Shown: piece by piece, positions 8,956 through 20,708 of the stretch | Layout: each line of letters begins with the position of its first letter | Numbering within the stretch: the first letter of the stretch is position 1 | From: Serratia marcescens | GTDB lineage: Bacteria; Pseudomonadota; Gammaproteobacteria; Enterobacterales; Enterobacteriaceae | Assembly (NCBI GenBank): GCA_015548865.1 | Contig: JADMXW010000003.1 | Location: 246,992-310,991, forward strand | Length of the DNA: 64,000 bases | Direction: 5' to 3' | Translations under genes and position numbers: made by a program | Notes under the pieces: model-generated | What the model saw: the letters and a program-made list of their open reading frames with translations, nothing else | What the model was told of the DNA's origin: nothing | The model's database searches: none

Positions 8956-9618
8956 ATGGAACGTGAAAGCTTTATGGAACAGAATGCAACGCTATCCCAT
9001 ATTTTGTGCAACGCGAAACAAACAACGGCTCCTCATGAGAAGAAGGTGTTTGCCGATCGGGCTTGGATTCATACTCACGGTATGGAAACTGAGCAGGGAG
9101 ATAAAACCTACTACCCAGATCCGGACTGTGCGCTATTGCACTATGCGTGGGAGCATTATGCCTTTTGGCGTGATAAGTACCCCGATCGCGCCGCGCTATT
9201 TGCCACACCGGGAATTTTTGGTGAAAACTTTTCAACGCAGGGCATAACCGAACAAAGCGTGTGCCTCGGTGATATCTTCAAAGTGGGTAAGGCGCTGCTT
9301 CAGGTATCCTGGGGGCGTATTGCTTGTAATACCATGGCGGGGCGATTGGAAGATGATGCCGCACCAACCTTGATGCATGAGCAATCCCGCAACGGTTGGT
9401 TCTATCGTGTGTTGCAGGAAGGTGAAGTTTACACGGGGGCCACGTTTGATCTGCTGGAGCGCCCTTACGGCCAATGGTCGCTGAGCCGCGTGCAGGATAT
9501 CGTTTTCGATCTTGCAGCCAGCCGTGAGGCATTGGAAGCGGTTTATCAGATTGAAACATTGTCGAGCACCTGGCGGGAGCAGATTCGGGAGCGATTGGCG
9601 TTGCTCAGTCTGCTTTGA
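8956..9618 (+). CDS. MOSC-domain protein, YiiM-like (predicted molybdenum-cofactor binding)
   Basis: 220 residues. The start at 8956 is fixed by a GGAGG ribosome-binding site five bases upstream. Family landmarks of YiiM-like MOSC proteins are present: DPDCALLHYAWEHYAFW, FGENFSTQGITEQSVCLGD and VSWGRIACNTMAGRL, the last containing the cysteine conserved in MOSC domains. MOSC domains handle sulfur- or molybdopterin-bound molybdenum; E. coli YiiM takes part in molybdenum-cofactor-dependent reduction of N-hydroxylated compounds. Its position directly after a ModD-like, ModE-box operon supports a role in molybdenum handling. It may share the upstream promoter through the intervening hairpin. Confidence 0.82.
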   Translation: MERESFMEQNATLSHILCNAKQTTAPHEKKVFADRAWIHTHGMETEQGDKTYYPDPDCALLHYAWEHYAFWRDKYPDRAALFATPGIFGENFSTQGITEQSVCLGDIFKVGKALLQVSWGRIACNTMAGRLEDDAAPTLMHEQSRNGWFYRVLQEGEVYTGATFDLLERPYGQWSLSRVQDIVFDLAASREALEAVYQIETLSSTWREQIRERLALLSLL

Positions 9619-9691
9619 GCCTAATGGGATAGTCTCCAAGACAGGGATGTTTTTTTGCGCGCGATGTTGGGGCGTGAACAGCGGGTTAATG

Positions 9692-9707
9692 CGTGATAAT
9701 CGTCACA
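9692..9707. promoter_or_regulatory. CRP-cAMP site of the bgl operon
   Basis: CGTGA-N6-TCACA differs from the CRP consensus TGTGA-N6-TCACA at one position. It lies upstream of a candidate promoter TTGCAA (9735-9740) with a 17-nt spacer to TGTATT (9758-9763), whose start point would fall just before the antiterminator. Catabolite control of a beta-glucoside operon is expected. Confidence 0.6.
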
Positions 9708-9772
9708 ATAAAACCAAAATCAAACAGACCGTGCTTGCAAGTGATACCCGGTTATGGTGTATTTTCAGGCAT

Positions 9773-9804
9773 GGATTGTTACTGTTTTAATAACAGGCAA
9801 AACC
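9773..9804 (+). promoter_or_regulatory. Ribonucleic antiterminator (RAT) of the bgl operon
   Basis: The leader begins GGATTGTTACTG and ends AACAGGCAAAACC, matching the RAT element bound by BglG/LicT-type proteins almost exactly. Its 3' half overlaps the 5' arm of the adjacent terminator, so binding of the antiterminator excludes terminator formation. It precedes the gene for the cognate BglG-type protein, giving autoregulation. Confidence 0.9.
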
Positions 9805-9845
9805 TAAAAGAGAGAAAGACTCTTTTACGTTTTGCCTTTTTTTTT
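9795..9845 (+). terminator. Leader terminator controlled by antitermination
   Basis: Long stem: AGGCAAAAC (9795-9803) pairs with GTTTTGCCT (9829-9837) and the inner TAAAAGAG (9805-9812) with CTCTTTTA (9820-9827), followed by an uninterrupted run of T to 9845. It lies 10 bp before the bglG start codon and overlaps the RAT, forming the classic conditional terminator. Confidence 0.92.
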
Positions 9846-9854
9846 GGGTGAAAT

Positions 9855-10682
9855 ATGAGAATACAGCGGGTTCTGAATAACAATGTCATCGTTGCACGCG
9901 ATTTTAGCGGCAAGGAGTGCGTTGTTATTGGGAAAGGCGTCGGTTTTAATAAAAAAACTGACGACCGGGTTGATGAAGCCTGTATTCAAAAAATATTTCG
10001 CCTCGATGAGGAAAATAGCCTCGATAAAACCAGCGAAGCGTTTAAGGATGTTCCTGAGGCGTTGTTTAATATTGTTCTCGATATTGTCAAACAAGCGACC
10101 AACAAACTCGACAGAAAAATACATAAAAGCGTTTATGCCTCTTTGCTTGACCATTTAAGCTTTGCTATCGAAAGAACCCGGCAGGGAACCTACGTTGAAA
10201 ATATGCTGCTGTGGGATATCAAACGCCTTTATCGCAATGAGTTTATCATCGGCCAATGGGCGATTGCTGAAATTAATGAGCAACTCCACGTCAAGTTGCC
10301 TGAAGACGAAGCCGGATTTATTGCTCTGCACCTGCTGAACTCGCAGAAAGACGGCGCCATGCCGGACATTAAAGCGGTATCGAAAGTCATTCAAGATATT
10401 CTGAATATTGTTAAATACCATTTCAAAATTGAATATGAAGAAGATTCAATCAATTTTCAGCGGTTTGTCACGCACCTGAAGTTTTTTGCGCATCGGTTGC
10501 TGAGTAATACCTATGTCACCAGCGATGACAGTTCGCTCCATGATGTTGTCGCGTTAAAGTACTCCGCCTCTTATGAATGTGCCAAACGCGTGAATAAATT
10601 TATTAGTCATGATTATGGCCGCTCGTTAACGGATGATGAAATGATGTTTCTCTCTATACATATTGAACATGTGAGGAAATGA
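9855..10682 (+). CDS. bglG: BglG-family transcriptional antiterminator
   Basis: 275 residues. The N-terminal RNA-binding CAT domain (MRIQRVLNNNVIVARD...GKGVGFNKK, residues 1-55) is followed by two PRD domains with the conserved phosphorylatable histidines in DHLSFAIERT and HLLN, and in FFAHRL and SIHIEHV. It binds the RAT in the leader RNA as a dimer; the PTS phosphorylates the PRDs, coupling its activity to beta-glucoside transport through the EII encoded next. It is the first gene of a three-gene bgl/arb-type operon. Confidence 0.92.
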   Translation: MRIQRVLNNNVIVARDFSGKECVVIGKGVGFNKKTDDRVDEACIQKIFRLDEENSLDKTSEAFKDVPEALFNIVLDIVKQATNKLDRKIHKSVYASLLDHLSFAIERTRQGTYVENMLLWDIKRLYRNEFIIGQWAIAEINEQLHVKLPEDEAGFIALHLLNSQKDGAMPDIKAVSKVIQDILNIVKYHFKIEYEEDSINFQRFVTHLKFFAHRLLSNTYVTSDDSSLHDVVALKYSASYECAKRVNKFISHDYGRSLTDDEMMFLSIHIEHVRK

Positions 10683-10759
10683 AATTTTAAAGACAGCTCT
10701 CACAATGGGTTTTAGTACGAGCGCGTAGATAATCGCTTATTCATTCTGTGATAAATAGT

Positions 10760-10781
10760 GTTTTATGCAAAGGCATAAAAC
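10760..10781 (+). repeat. Intercistronic stem-loop between bglG and bglF
   Basis: Perfect 9-bp arms GTTTTATGC / GCATAAAAC with an AAAG tetraloop in the 128-bp gap between the antiterminator and the PTS gene. There is no T-tract and no second RAT, so it probably serves mRNA processing or stability, setting unequal expression of the regulator and the transporter. Confidence 0.6.
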
Positions 10782-10801
10782 ATGACGATGACTATTATTG
10801 A

Positions 10802-14205
<3,404 letters not shown>

Positions 14206-14218
14206 GGTGTAAATACCT

Positions 14219-14250
14219 CTATCACGGGTGAATGATTTCCCCCGTGATAG
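14219..14250 (+). terminator. Probable terminator of the bgl operon
   Basis: 10-bp perfect arms CTATCACGGG and CCCGTGATAG with a 12-nt loop, starting 13 bp after the glucosidase stop codon. The T-tract is poor, so termination may be only partly intrinsic. Confidence 0.6.
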
Positions 14251-14341
14251 TCATGTATTGCAGAAATCACGATTGTCATTGAATGAGCCGATAGGTACAG
14301 ATGATTAAAGTCGTTGTGGATAAATTTCAGAGTCAGCTCAG

Positions 14342-15283
14342 ATGAAAAAGTCTACGACAACACCCACCCCCCATGATGCTATTTTCAAGCAGTTTTTAAC
14401 TCATCCAGAAACTGCAAGAGATTTTATGCAGTTGCATTTGCCCAACCACTTACGGCAACGTTGCGATCTTGATACGTTAAAGTTGGAGTCTGGATCTTTC
14501 ATTGAAGATAATTTGCGCGCGTATTACAGCGATGTGCTTTACAGCATGCAAACAACAGTGGGGCAAGGGTATATCCATGTGCTGATTGAACACCAAAGTT
14601 CCCCAGATAAAATGATGGCGTTCAGATTAATGAGATATGCTATTGCTGCGATGCAACGGCACCTTGATGCAGGTTATAAAACGCTACCGCTTGTTATCCC
14701 ACTAGTGTTTTACGCCGGTGAAACAAGTCCTTACCCATATCCCATTAACTGGTTGCAATTGTTTGACGATCCAATAATAGCTCACCAGTTGTATAGCGAA
14801 AATTTCCTTCTCATCGATGTCACAGTCATTCCCGATGATGAAATTATGGGACATCGTAGTATGGCGGCGCTGACTCTGGTGCAAAAACATATCCGCCAGC
14901 GGGATTTGGTTGAATTAATGGATAGATTGGTGCCAATTATGCTGGCAAATAGCATGACCAGACAACAGGTCAGATCGCTGATAAACTATATGGTACAAAC
15001 GGGTAATACGGCGAACGCCGATACGTATGTAAGGCAACTGGCACAACGGGTGCCGCAACATGGAGATGAACTGATGACCATAGCGGAACAGTTGGAACAG
15101 AAAGGTATTGAGAAGGGCATTGAGAAGGGCATTGAACTGGGTGAAGCACGTGGACTTGAAAAGGGGGAACGCGAAGCCCGATTAAAAATAGCCCGAGCGA
15201 TGTTGCAAAAAGGGATGGATCAGACGTTCATCATAGAGATGACCAGCCTTACTGAAGAAGATCTGGCACAACTGCATCATTGA
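14342..15283 (+). CDS. Rpn-family recombination-promoting nuclease / putative transposase
   Basis: 313 residues. The N-terminal half is the PD-(D/E)XK nuclease domain of the RpnA-E (transposase_31) family: HDAIFKQFLTHPETARDF, then YSDVLYSM and HVLIEHQSSPDKMMAFRLMRY, which contains the catalytic E-x-Q pattern. The C-terminal ~90 residues contain a low-complexity IEKG repeat and a variable tail (LTEEDLAQLHH) typical of the family. E. coli RpnA is a DNA endonuclease that promotes RecA-independent recombination. It stands alone; a deleted relative lies at 38919-39265. Confidence 0.88.
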   Translation: MKKSTTTPTPHDAIFKQFLTHPETARDFMQLHLPNHLRQRCDLDTLKLESGSFIEDNLRAYYSDVLYSMQTTVGQGYIHVLIEHQSSPDKMMAFRLMRYAIAAMQRHLDAGYKTLPLVIPLVFYAGETSPYPYPINWLQLFDDPIIAHQLYSENFLLIDVTVIPDDEIMGHRSMAALTLVQKHIRQRDLVELMDRLVPIMLANSMTRQQVRSLINYMVQTGNTANADTYVRQLAQRVPQHGDELMTIAEQLEQKGIEKGIEKGIELGEARGLEKGEREARLKIARAMLQKGMDQTFIIEMTSLTEEDLAQLHH

Positions 15284-15341
15284 TGCACTCTGTTGCGTAG
15301 CACGTTACTACGGATTTTAAACTGTGCTACGCAGGCTGGCT

Positions 15342-15650
15342 TTATCCGACGTGGGTAATAAAGCGCGACAGGCGCTGTTGCAGTCGTCGATTTTCTTGAC
15401 GCAACTGTGCGTTCTCTTCCAATAATGTCAGGGCCACAGCGATACCGGGCCAGTCCAACGCCAACTCCTTTCTCAAACGTAGTGCGCGCTGGACAATCGC
15501 TGCTGCGCGATCGTCAAATTGCCAGCATGAATGTTCATCTTCATGAGGTTCAATCACCCCCAGGCCGACAATTTCACTCAGGTCGTCTTCCGAAACGCCG
15601 GTACGCAGGCAAAACTCAGTAACGGTAAAGGTGATGGTTACAGTAGACAT
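15342..15650 (-). CDS. cbpM: Chaperone modulator CbpM
   Basis: 102 residues from the ATG at 15650; five extra in-frame codons upstream overlap cbpA and are not needed. MerR-like helical domain ([25 protein letters not shown]) followed by a C-terminal coiled coil ([19 protein letters not shown]). CbpM binds the J domain of CbpA and inhibits both its DnaK co-chaperone and DNA-binding roles. Its start codon overlaps the cbpA stop (TAATG), so the pair is translationally coupled. Confidence 0.93.
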   Translation of the reverse strand: MSTVTITFTVTEFCLRTGVSEDDLSEIVGLGVIEPHEDEHSCWQFDDRAAAIVQRALRLRKELALDWPGIAVALTLLEENAQLRQENRRLQQRLSRFITHVG

Positions 15651-16570
15651 TATGCTTTCCCCCATGTCTTGCGAGGATCAAAAGATGACTGGGCATCTGC
15701 CAGTTGTTTCCACAGTGTGCTGGTGCTGTCATCGGGTTTCGGTGGCATCACGATTTTTATCACGGCATACAGATCGCCGGTATGGTGTTTGCCGATAAGC
15801 CCCTTTCCTTTGATACGCAACCGTTGGCCTGCTTGGCTGCCGGGCGGGATCGTCAGCAGAATGCTCTCTTTGAGCGTCGGTACGGTGACTTTTGCGCCCA
15901 ATGCTGCTTCCCAAGGAGCAAGCGGGACGACGATTTCCAAATCGTGGCCCACGATATCAAACAGCGGATGCGGTGCAATATGGATAACCAACCACAGATC
16001 GCCATTCGGCCCGCCATGCTCGCCCGGCGTTCCCTGACCTTTAAGGCGAATGCGCTGACCGTTGCCAACGCCTGCGGGTATCTTCACATTGAGCGTTTTG
16101 GGAATTTCCTGCTCTACCATGCCGAAGGCGTTATACACCGGTAGCCTGTAACTGATGGTTTGATTATGCTCGGCAAGGGTTTCTTCGAGGAATACCGCGA
16201 CTTCGATTTCAATATCATGGCCACGGGTTGCGCGGGATTGCTGCGACTGGCGCGCATGTTGACCAAAGATAGTGGAAAAGAGATCGTCAACGTCTTCAGC
16301 CTGATAGCGCTGGCCACCTTCCTGTCGGGGTTGTCGGCTGAACTGAGGGTCATTGCGGTGTTGCCACAGTTGGTCATATTCGGCTCGCCGCTGTTCATCA
16401 CTCAGCACTTCCCATGCTTCAGCCACGGCTTTAAACCGTGCTTCGGCATCGGGCTCTTTACTGACATCCGGATGGTATTTGCGAGCCAGTCGACGATAGG
16501 CGGTCTTGATGGTCTTGAGATCGTCCGTCGGTTTTACACCCATAATGGCGTAATAATCCTTTAATTCCAT
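15650..16570 (-). CDS. cbpA: Curved DNA-binding protein CbpA (DnaJ-like co-chaperone)
   Basis: 306 residues. N-terminal J domain with the invariant HPD in [16 protein letters not shown], a glycine-poor linker, then two beta-rich C-terminal substrate-binding domains ([24 protein letters not shown]). There is no zinc finger, as expected for CbpA rather than DnaJ. It stimulates DnaK and binds curved DNA in stationary phase, and is regulated by CbpM encoded immediately downstream. Confidence 0.95.
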   Translation of the reverse strand: MELKDYYAIMGVKPTDDLKTIKTAYRRLARKYHPDVSKEPDAEARFKAVAEAWEVLSDEQRRAEYDQLWQHRNDPQFSRQPRQEGGQRYQAEDVDDLFSTIFGQHARQSQQSRATRGHDIEIEVAVFLEETLAEHNQTISYRLPVYNAFGMVEQEIPKTLNVKIPAGVGNGQRIRLKGQGTPGEHGGPNGDLWLVIHIAPHPLFDIVGHDLEIVVPLAPWEAALGAKVTVPTLKESILLTIPPGSQAGQRLRIKGKGLIGKHHTGDLYAVIKIVMPPKPDDSTSTLWKQLADAQSSFDPRKTWGKA

Positions 16571-16721
16571 AACGTAATCTCGCGTAATTCAATAGATAAA
16601 TGGGATAAATACTAAGTGTAGGATAGTCCCATGGGGTGCATATATCTATTGCAAACCACATTATCGATAATCGTACTACTCTGAATGCAGTGCATCGACC
16701 CTTGCTGCCCATTATCAGAAG

Positions 16722-18986
16722 CTATAATGTCAAACAATACGCAGCCTCCGTTTCTGTGGTGAAGACAATATGCCCCTGCTCGATGCGAGAAACTACGGTA
16801 TAGCATTCCGCTTGAGGGGCTGGGATTAACAGGGTGACCAACGTGTGATGTTTACTGCGTTGGCTACGGGCTGCCATATACCATTGCGGTGTGATTTTCT
16901 GCGTTTCTTCTTCTGCAACACCGCTAAAACTGCGGTGATTGGTGAGTGCCAGTGCGCCGGACGAGCAATAGATAAATTCGCCGCTCAGGTTTGCCCGTGT
17001 TCCTTGATAATGGAAGCGTTGGCTAGTTAGCGTACACGGGGAGAGGGTGTGGAGTAACCACTCAAAATCGCTTTCTTGTGCTAACTGCAAACGGTCAACC
17101 ACAATAAAGTAACGTTGCTGTACACAGTGAATCTCACGCTGATAATTTAATAACGTGGGAACCTGCGGGCGGTAGGCTGCCGTCGCATCCATCTCAACGA
17201 TCAGTGTGCCCGTTGCGTCTTCACGCGCTTTGAGCTTACCACTGGCCTGGATACAGGCGGCTGCATCTCGTCCGCCATACTGGCCTTGACCGTCTATTAA
17301 TAGCACGTTCTTCGAACGCGTCTGACGGCGCCAGTTTAAATGCATTGAACTGCCAAAGCTGCCGTAATCACCGCTTTGAATCGCCAGGTCCTCGCCGTAA
17401 GCGTGTAGCAAGAAGGCGTTTTGATCCGCATGGCTATGGCTCAAAGAACCATAAGCACTGGATTTTGCCACCAGCTGAATGTGGTGGTGGGGATCGTGCG
17501 GGGCGATTTGAATTGCCGCCCAGCCGATATGGGGAAAATAACGCAGCGGCGGTAGATCTGTTGGTGGCTGCGCTGTTATCAGGGGGTAATCGTGCAGGTA
17601 TTGCAAGGTATCAAAGTTGAAATCCCACCAGCCATAGTTATAAAACGCGCGCTCAGTCCCCGGATCATTGAGGCATATCTCTTCAAAGTACCATTGATAG
17701 TACGGATTGCCGGTAACCCCGGCGAATTGACGTAAGAGATAACCCAACTTGAGGCAGGGAAGATCGCCGAGTGTGGAATCATCACCAAAACTGGCTCGGC
17801 GCGTAGTGGGAGCTTTGGTATATAACGGGAAATCTCCCGTACGCATGAAGAAGGGACGGCGGTAGAGGTCATGTCCGGTAAACGTTTTTAGCAGGTTGGC
17901 CGCTTCCGTGAAGTAGGCCATGGCAGTCATCCAGTAGTGGGTGCCTTCAGCCCAACCACCATCGTTGCCTCCCCACGGCGGGTAGACGCCCTCATAGTAG
18001 TTGATGGCGGCATCCAGCCATTTTTCAGCCTCTTCAACTTCCCCCAATAGCGCGATAGCTCCGGGCACAATTGCGGATGAAATAGCGCGTACGCCGTGAC
18101 TTTCATACGGAAAATGGTGGATTTTTGCCTGCTGGTTTATGTGATTAACGACTTGATACAAACGTTTGGTCAGCGCCTGGCGTACTTCTGCGCGTTCTGT
18201 AACGCTCAATCGCTCATGTAACCAGTCATATCCCCAGGCGAGCGCAGCCAGCACGCGAAAAGCCGCTTCATCATTGTAGTCACGAGAGGTGGGACCCTCA
18301 CAGTGCCAAGTGGTCACATGCAGCAACCAACGCTGCGCGCAAGCCAGCATCTCCTCATTGTGCAGTACGCGTCCAGCGATAGACAGGTGGCGAATTGCGT
18401 ATAACACCTCCTGACAGTCAATATACATCTTGCGCCACAGTGTGGCTGTTCGCAGGTTTTGGGGATAGGGCTCGGGCTCGGAAATAAGCGGATGTGTGAG
18501 CCAGGGCAGAACCGATTGTGTGACGAAATCTTGCCATTGGCAAAACTCAGGCTGTTCCGCGACCTGTGCGGAAAATGCCTCAAGGGCCGTTGGATCTAGC
18601 CACAGGCGTGGATGTGCCATATTACAGTGAGCGTAGCGCTCTTGATGCTGCAATGCGGGCACGGCGGGCAACCCTGCAGGTAGCGTGAAATAACGCAATG
18701 GGCTCCACTCGGAATCGATACACTGTTGCTTATCATCCCATCGAGCATACTGCCAGCGATAGTCTCCCGGTTGCAGCAGGCTGTCGGGGCGGAAGAAGTT
18801 TTGCCGGATACCGCTAAACAGTAACGGCGAGGGGAGTGTCGTGGACTCAATGCGCAAAACGTACTGCAATTCACTATTACCTGCGGGTAACCAGGTAAAT
18901 GCAGGCGGGTTTTCATCCACGGGCTGGCTATCTGGAGCGTAAGCAAGGGTTAACGGTGTGGCGATAGGCTGAATCAAGGTTTTCAT
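16722..18986 (-). CDS. PL15-type exolytic oligoalginate lyase (A1-IV/Atu3025-like), cytoplasmic
   Basis: 754 residues from the ATG at 18986; the in-frame ATG at 19034 lies in the loop of a hairpin that ends the preceding gene. The protein tracks Atu3025 of Agrobacterium, a structurally known PL15 exo-lyase, along its whole length: an N-terminal beta domain (QPVDENPPAFTWLP), an alpha/alpha barrel (MYIDCQEVLYAIRHLSIAGRV, YNDEAAFRV) and a C-terminal heparinase II/III beta-sandwich (SLSHSHADQNAFLLHAYGEDLA). The catalytic His and Tyr of Atu3025 (311 and 365, from memory) correspond to H297 and Y351, with identical spacing. It should release the unsaturated monomer (DEH) from alginate oligomers. 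No signal peptide is present, so action is expected after ABC import. It is last in the leftward operon. Confidence 0.87.
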   Translation of the reverse strand: MKTLIQPIATPLTLAYAPDSQPVDENPPAFTWLPAGNSELQYVLRIESTTLPSPLLFSGIRQNFFRPDSLLQPGDYRWQYARWDDKQQCIDSEWSPLRYFTLPAGLPAVPALQHQERYAHCNMAHPRLWLDPTALEAFSAQVAEQPEFCQWQDFVTQSVLPWLTHPLISEPEPYPQNLRTATLWRKMYIDCQEVLYAIRHLSIAGRVLHNEEMLACAQRWLLHVTTWHCEGPTSRDYNDEAAFRVLAALAWGYDWLHERLSVTERAEVRQALTKRLYQVVNHINQQAKIHHFPYESHGVRAISSAIVPGAIALLGEVEEAEKWLDAAINYYEGVYPPWGGNDGGWAEGTHYWMTAMAYFTEAANLLKTFTGHDLYRRPFFMRTGDFPLYTKAPTTRRASFGDDSTLGDLPCLKLGYLLRQFAGVTGNPYYQWYFEEICLNDPGTERAFYNYGWWDFNFDTLQYLHDYPLITAQPPTDLPPLRYFPHIGWAAIQIAPHDPHHHIQLVAKSSAYGSLSHSHADQNAFLLHAYGEDLAIQSGDYGSFGSSMHLNWRRQTRSKNVLLIDGQGQYGGRDAAACIQASGKLKAREDATGTLIVEMDATAAYRPQVPTLLNYQREIHCVQQRYFIVVDRLQLAQESDFEWLLHTLSPCTLTSQRFHYQGTRANLSGEFIYCSSGALALTNHRSFSGVAEEETQKITPQWYMAARSQRSKHHTLVTLLIPAPQAECYTVVSRIEQGHIVFTTETEAAYCLTL

Positions 18987-19020
18987 TGTCAGGATTCCGG
19001 CTGGGTGACAACTGAGCGTA

Positions 19021-19048
19021 TCCCACACCGGCATATGTCGGTGTGGGA
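19021..19048 (-). terminator. Stem-loop after the second AlgQ-type gene
   Basis: Perfect 10-bp arms TCCCACACCG / CGGTGTGGGA with an 8-nt loop, 12 bp beyond the stop of the binding-protein gene and 35 bp before the lyase start. No T-tract follows on the minus strand; it may protect upstream mRNA or attenuate read-through into the lyase gene. Confidence 0.6.
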
Positions 19049-19060
19049 AGCGATATGGCG

Positions 19061-20608
19061 TTAATTCTTGTATTGACGGTTATATGCTTTTTGCATGACA
19101 TCAAGCACTTGCTCTAATCCGCGCTTCTTTAACTGCAACTGGTAGCTGTCCCACTCTTTTTGCGGATCTTTGGTACCCATAACCCAGGCCTGTGCACTTT
19201 CATACATATAGGTTTTCAATTCAGGCCAATATTTGTCATAAACCTCGCGTTCCTGCTGCGTCATGTTTACGCCATCAAAGGCAGGTAACAGATAGTTGCC
19301 CTTTTGATACATATCAATGCCTTCTAGCGCTTCTTCGGATGTCCATTGGCGCTCATAGTCATAGTCCATCCAGTAGCCGATGGGGATCTGTGCGCCGATG
19401 TCGTACATTTGATTGTTTACCGGCTTATCCGCTTTCAATACACTGTCGAGGAAGTGTGGTTTGCCATTCCTCATTTCATAGCTCTTACCTTCAATACCAA
19501 AGTTGGATAGGGTTCTTCCCAGTGGACTGAAGTAAAAATCGAACAGTTTGATGGTTTCGATAGGGTGCTTGTTATTTATGGTGATCGCCCAGCCGTCCGG
19601 GCGTACTTTTTGGCGTGAGTCCTCTTCCCAGCGCTCGCCCTTGCTGTTGGCCGGTGGTGCGATAGGCACCAGCTTGAAGCCAGGAATGCTCTTGCCCATA
19701 ACATCGTTAAACGTCATGGTGCTGGCGAACCAGTCGTGCGTCATGCCTGCCAGATTATTGCCAAACTGCTGTTCGCGCGAACGCGCTTTGCGGGTAAAGA
19801 TTTCAGGATCGATCAGCCCTTCTTTGTACCATTTGGCGACATGGGTGATACCGGTGAGAAAGGCGGGTTCGGCGAAGGGGTGGCGAACCTTTCCGCCTTC
19901 AACATAAAAATCGAGGAAGTTATTCGAGCCAGTGGAGCGCGCCCCCCAAAAATTCACTAACCGAAATACCTCTTCGGGATGGCGGTCAATAAAGGGGGTT
20001 TCATCCTGTTTGCCGTTACCGTTGGGATCCCGCTCGCGGAAGGCTTTTAATACGGTATACAGCTCATCAACGTTCTGCGGCGCTTTCAGCCCAAGCTTGT
20101 CCAGCCAATCTTGGCGAATAAAATAGCCTCTGGCCACCGCACCGTCAGGCACATAAGGGATAAAATAGATATTGCCGTCTGGCGCAGAAATGGCGCGGGC
20201 GATATCTGGGTGACTTTTGAAGAATGCGGACAAATTGGGGGCATGTTCCGCGATGAGCGTATTCAAGGGAATGAATGCCCCTTCCATTCCATAGCGGATA
20301 AAGTTGTCTTTCAGGTTATCGCCGCCGACGATGTCGGGCAGATCGCCAGAAGCCAACATCAGATTAAATTGCTCAAGACTATTGGTGGCTGCCTTATTGG
20401 CGGTGCCGACCAGGTTGATGTTTGTCAGCCGGAACATTTCTTGTGCTACGGGCCATTTCTCGTCCCAGACCCATTTGTCTCTAAAGTGCATATGGATCTT
20501 CAACTCAAGCGGTTTTTGTGTGATCCATGTGGGTTCCGCGGCGCTGAGTTGTGTGCTGCCCAGTGCAATATTGACGGCCACTGCGACCAGACATAGCAAT
20601 TTTTTCAT
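19061..20608 (-). CDS. AlgQ-type alginate-binding periplasmic protein (copy 2)
   Basis: 515 residues from the ATG at 20608, giving a clean signal peptide MKKLLCLVAVAVNIALGSTQLSA. The mature sequence follows the alginate-binding proteins AlgQ1/AlgQ2 of Sphingomonas sp. A1 nearly end to end (PLELKIHMHFRDKWVWDE, NKAATNSLEQFNLM, DPNGNGKQDETPFIDR, KTYMYESAQAWVMGT). The DPNGNGKQDE loop matches the calcium-binding site described for AlgQ2. It should capture alginate or its oligomers for the AlgM1M2S transporter. It lies downstream of a close paralogue and closes with a hairpin before the lyase gene. Confidence 0.9.
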   Translation of the reverse strand: MKKLLCLVAVAVNIALGSTQLSAAEPTWITQKPLELKIHMHFRDKWVWDEKWPVAQEMFRLTNINLVGTANKAATNSLEQFNLMLASGDLPDIVGGDNLKDNFIRYGMEGAFIPLNTLIAEHAPNLSAFFKSHPDIARAISAPDGNIYFIPYVPDGAVARGYFIRQDWLDKLGLKAPQNVDELYTVLKAFRERDPNGNGKQDETPFIDRHPEEVFRLVNFWGARSTGSNNFLDFYVEGGKVRHPFAEPAFLTGITHVAKWYKEGLIDPEIFTRKARSREQQFGNNLAGMTHDWFASTMTFNDVMGKSIPGFKLVPIAPPANSKGERWEEDSRQKVRPDGWAITINNKHPIETIKLFDFYFSPLGRTLSNFGIEGKSYEMRNGKPHFLDSVLKADKPVNNQMYDIGAQIPIGYWMDYDYERQWTSEEALEGIDMYQKGNYLLPAFDGVNMTQQEREVYDKYWPELKTYMYESAQAWVMGTKDPQKEWDSYQLQLKKRGLEQVLDVMQKAYNRQYKN

Positions 20609-20708
20609 CCCTTCATCCTCTTGTTCAATGCGCCCCGCCATTCGGAAATGGCTGAGGGCGCGTTCGCGTTTTCAGCTTTTGGTGAGCGATATGTCGTGTG
20701 GTGTTTGC

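Noticed and set aside
18987..19034. Longer N-terminus for the PL15 lyase from an ATG at 19034
   Set aside because: The ATG lies in the loop of the hairpin that follows the AlgQ-type gene, and the extra residues do not align with PL15 enzymes.
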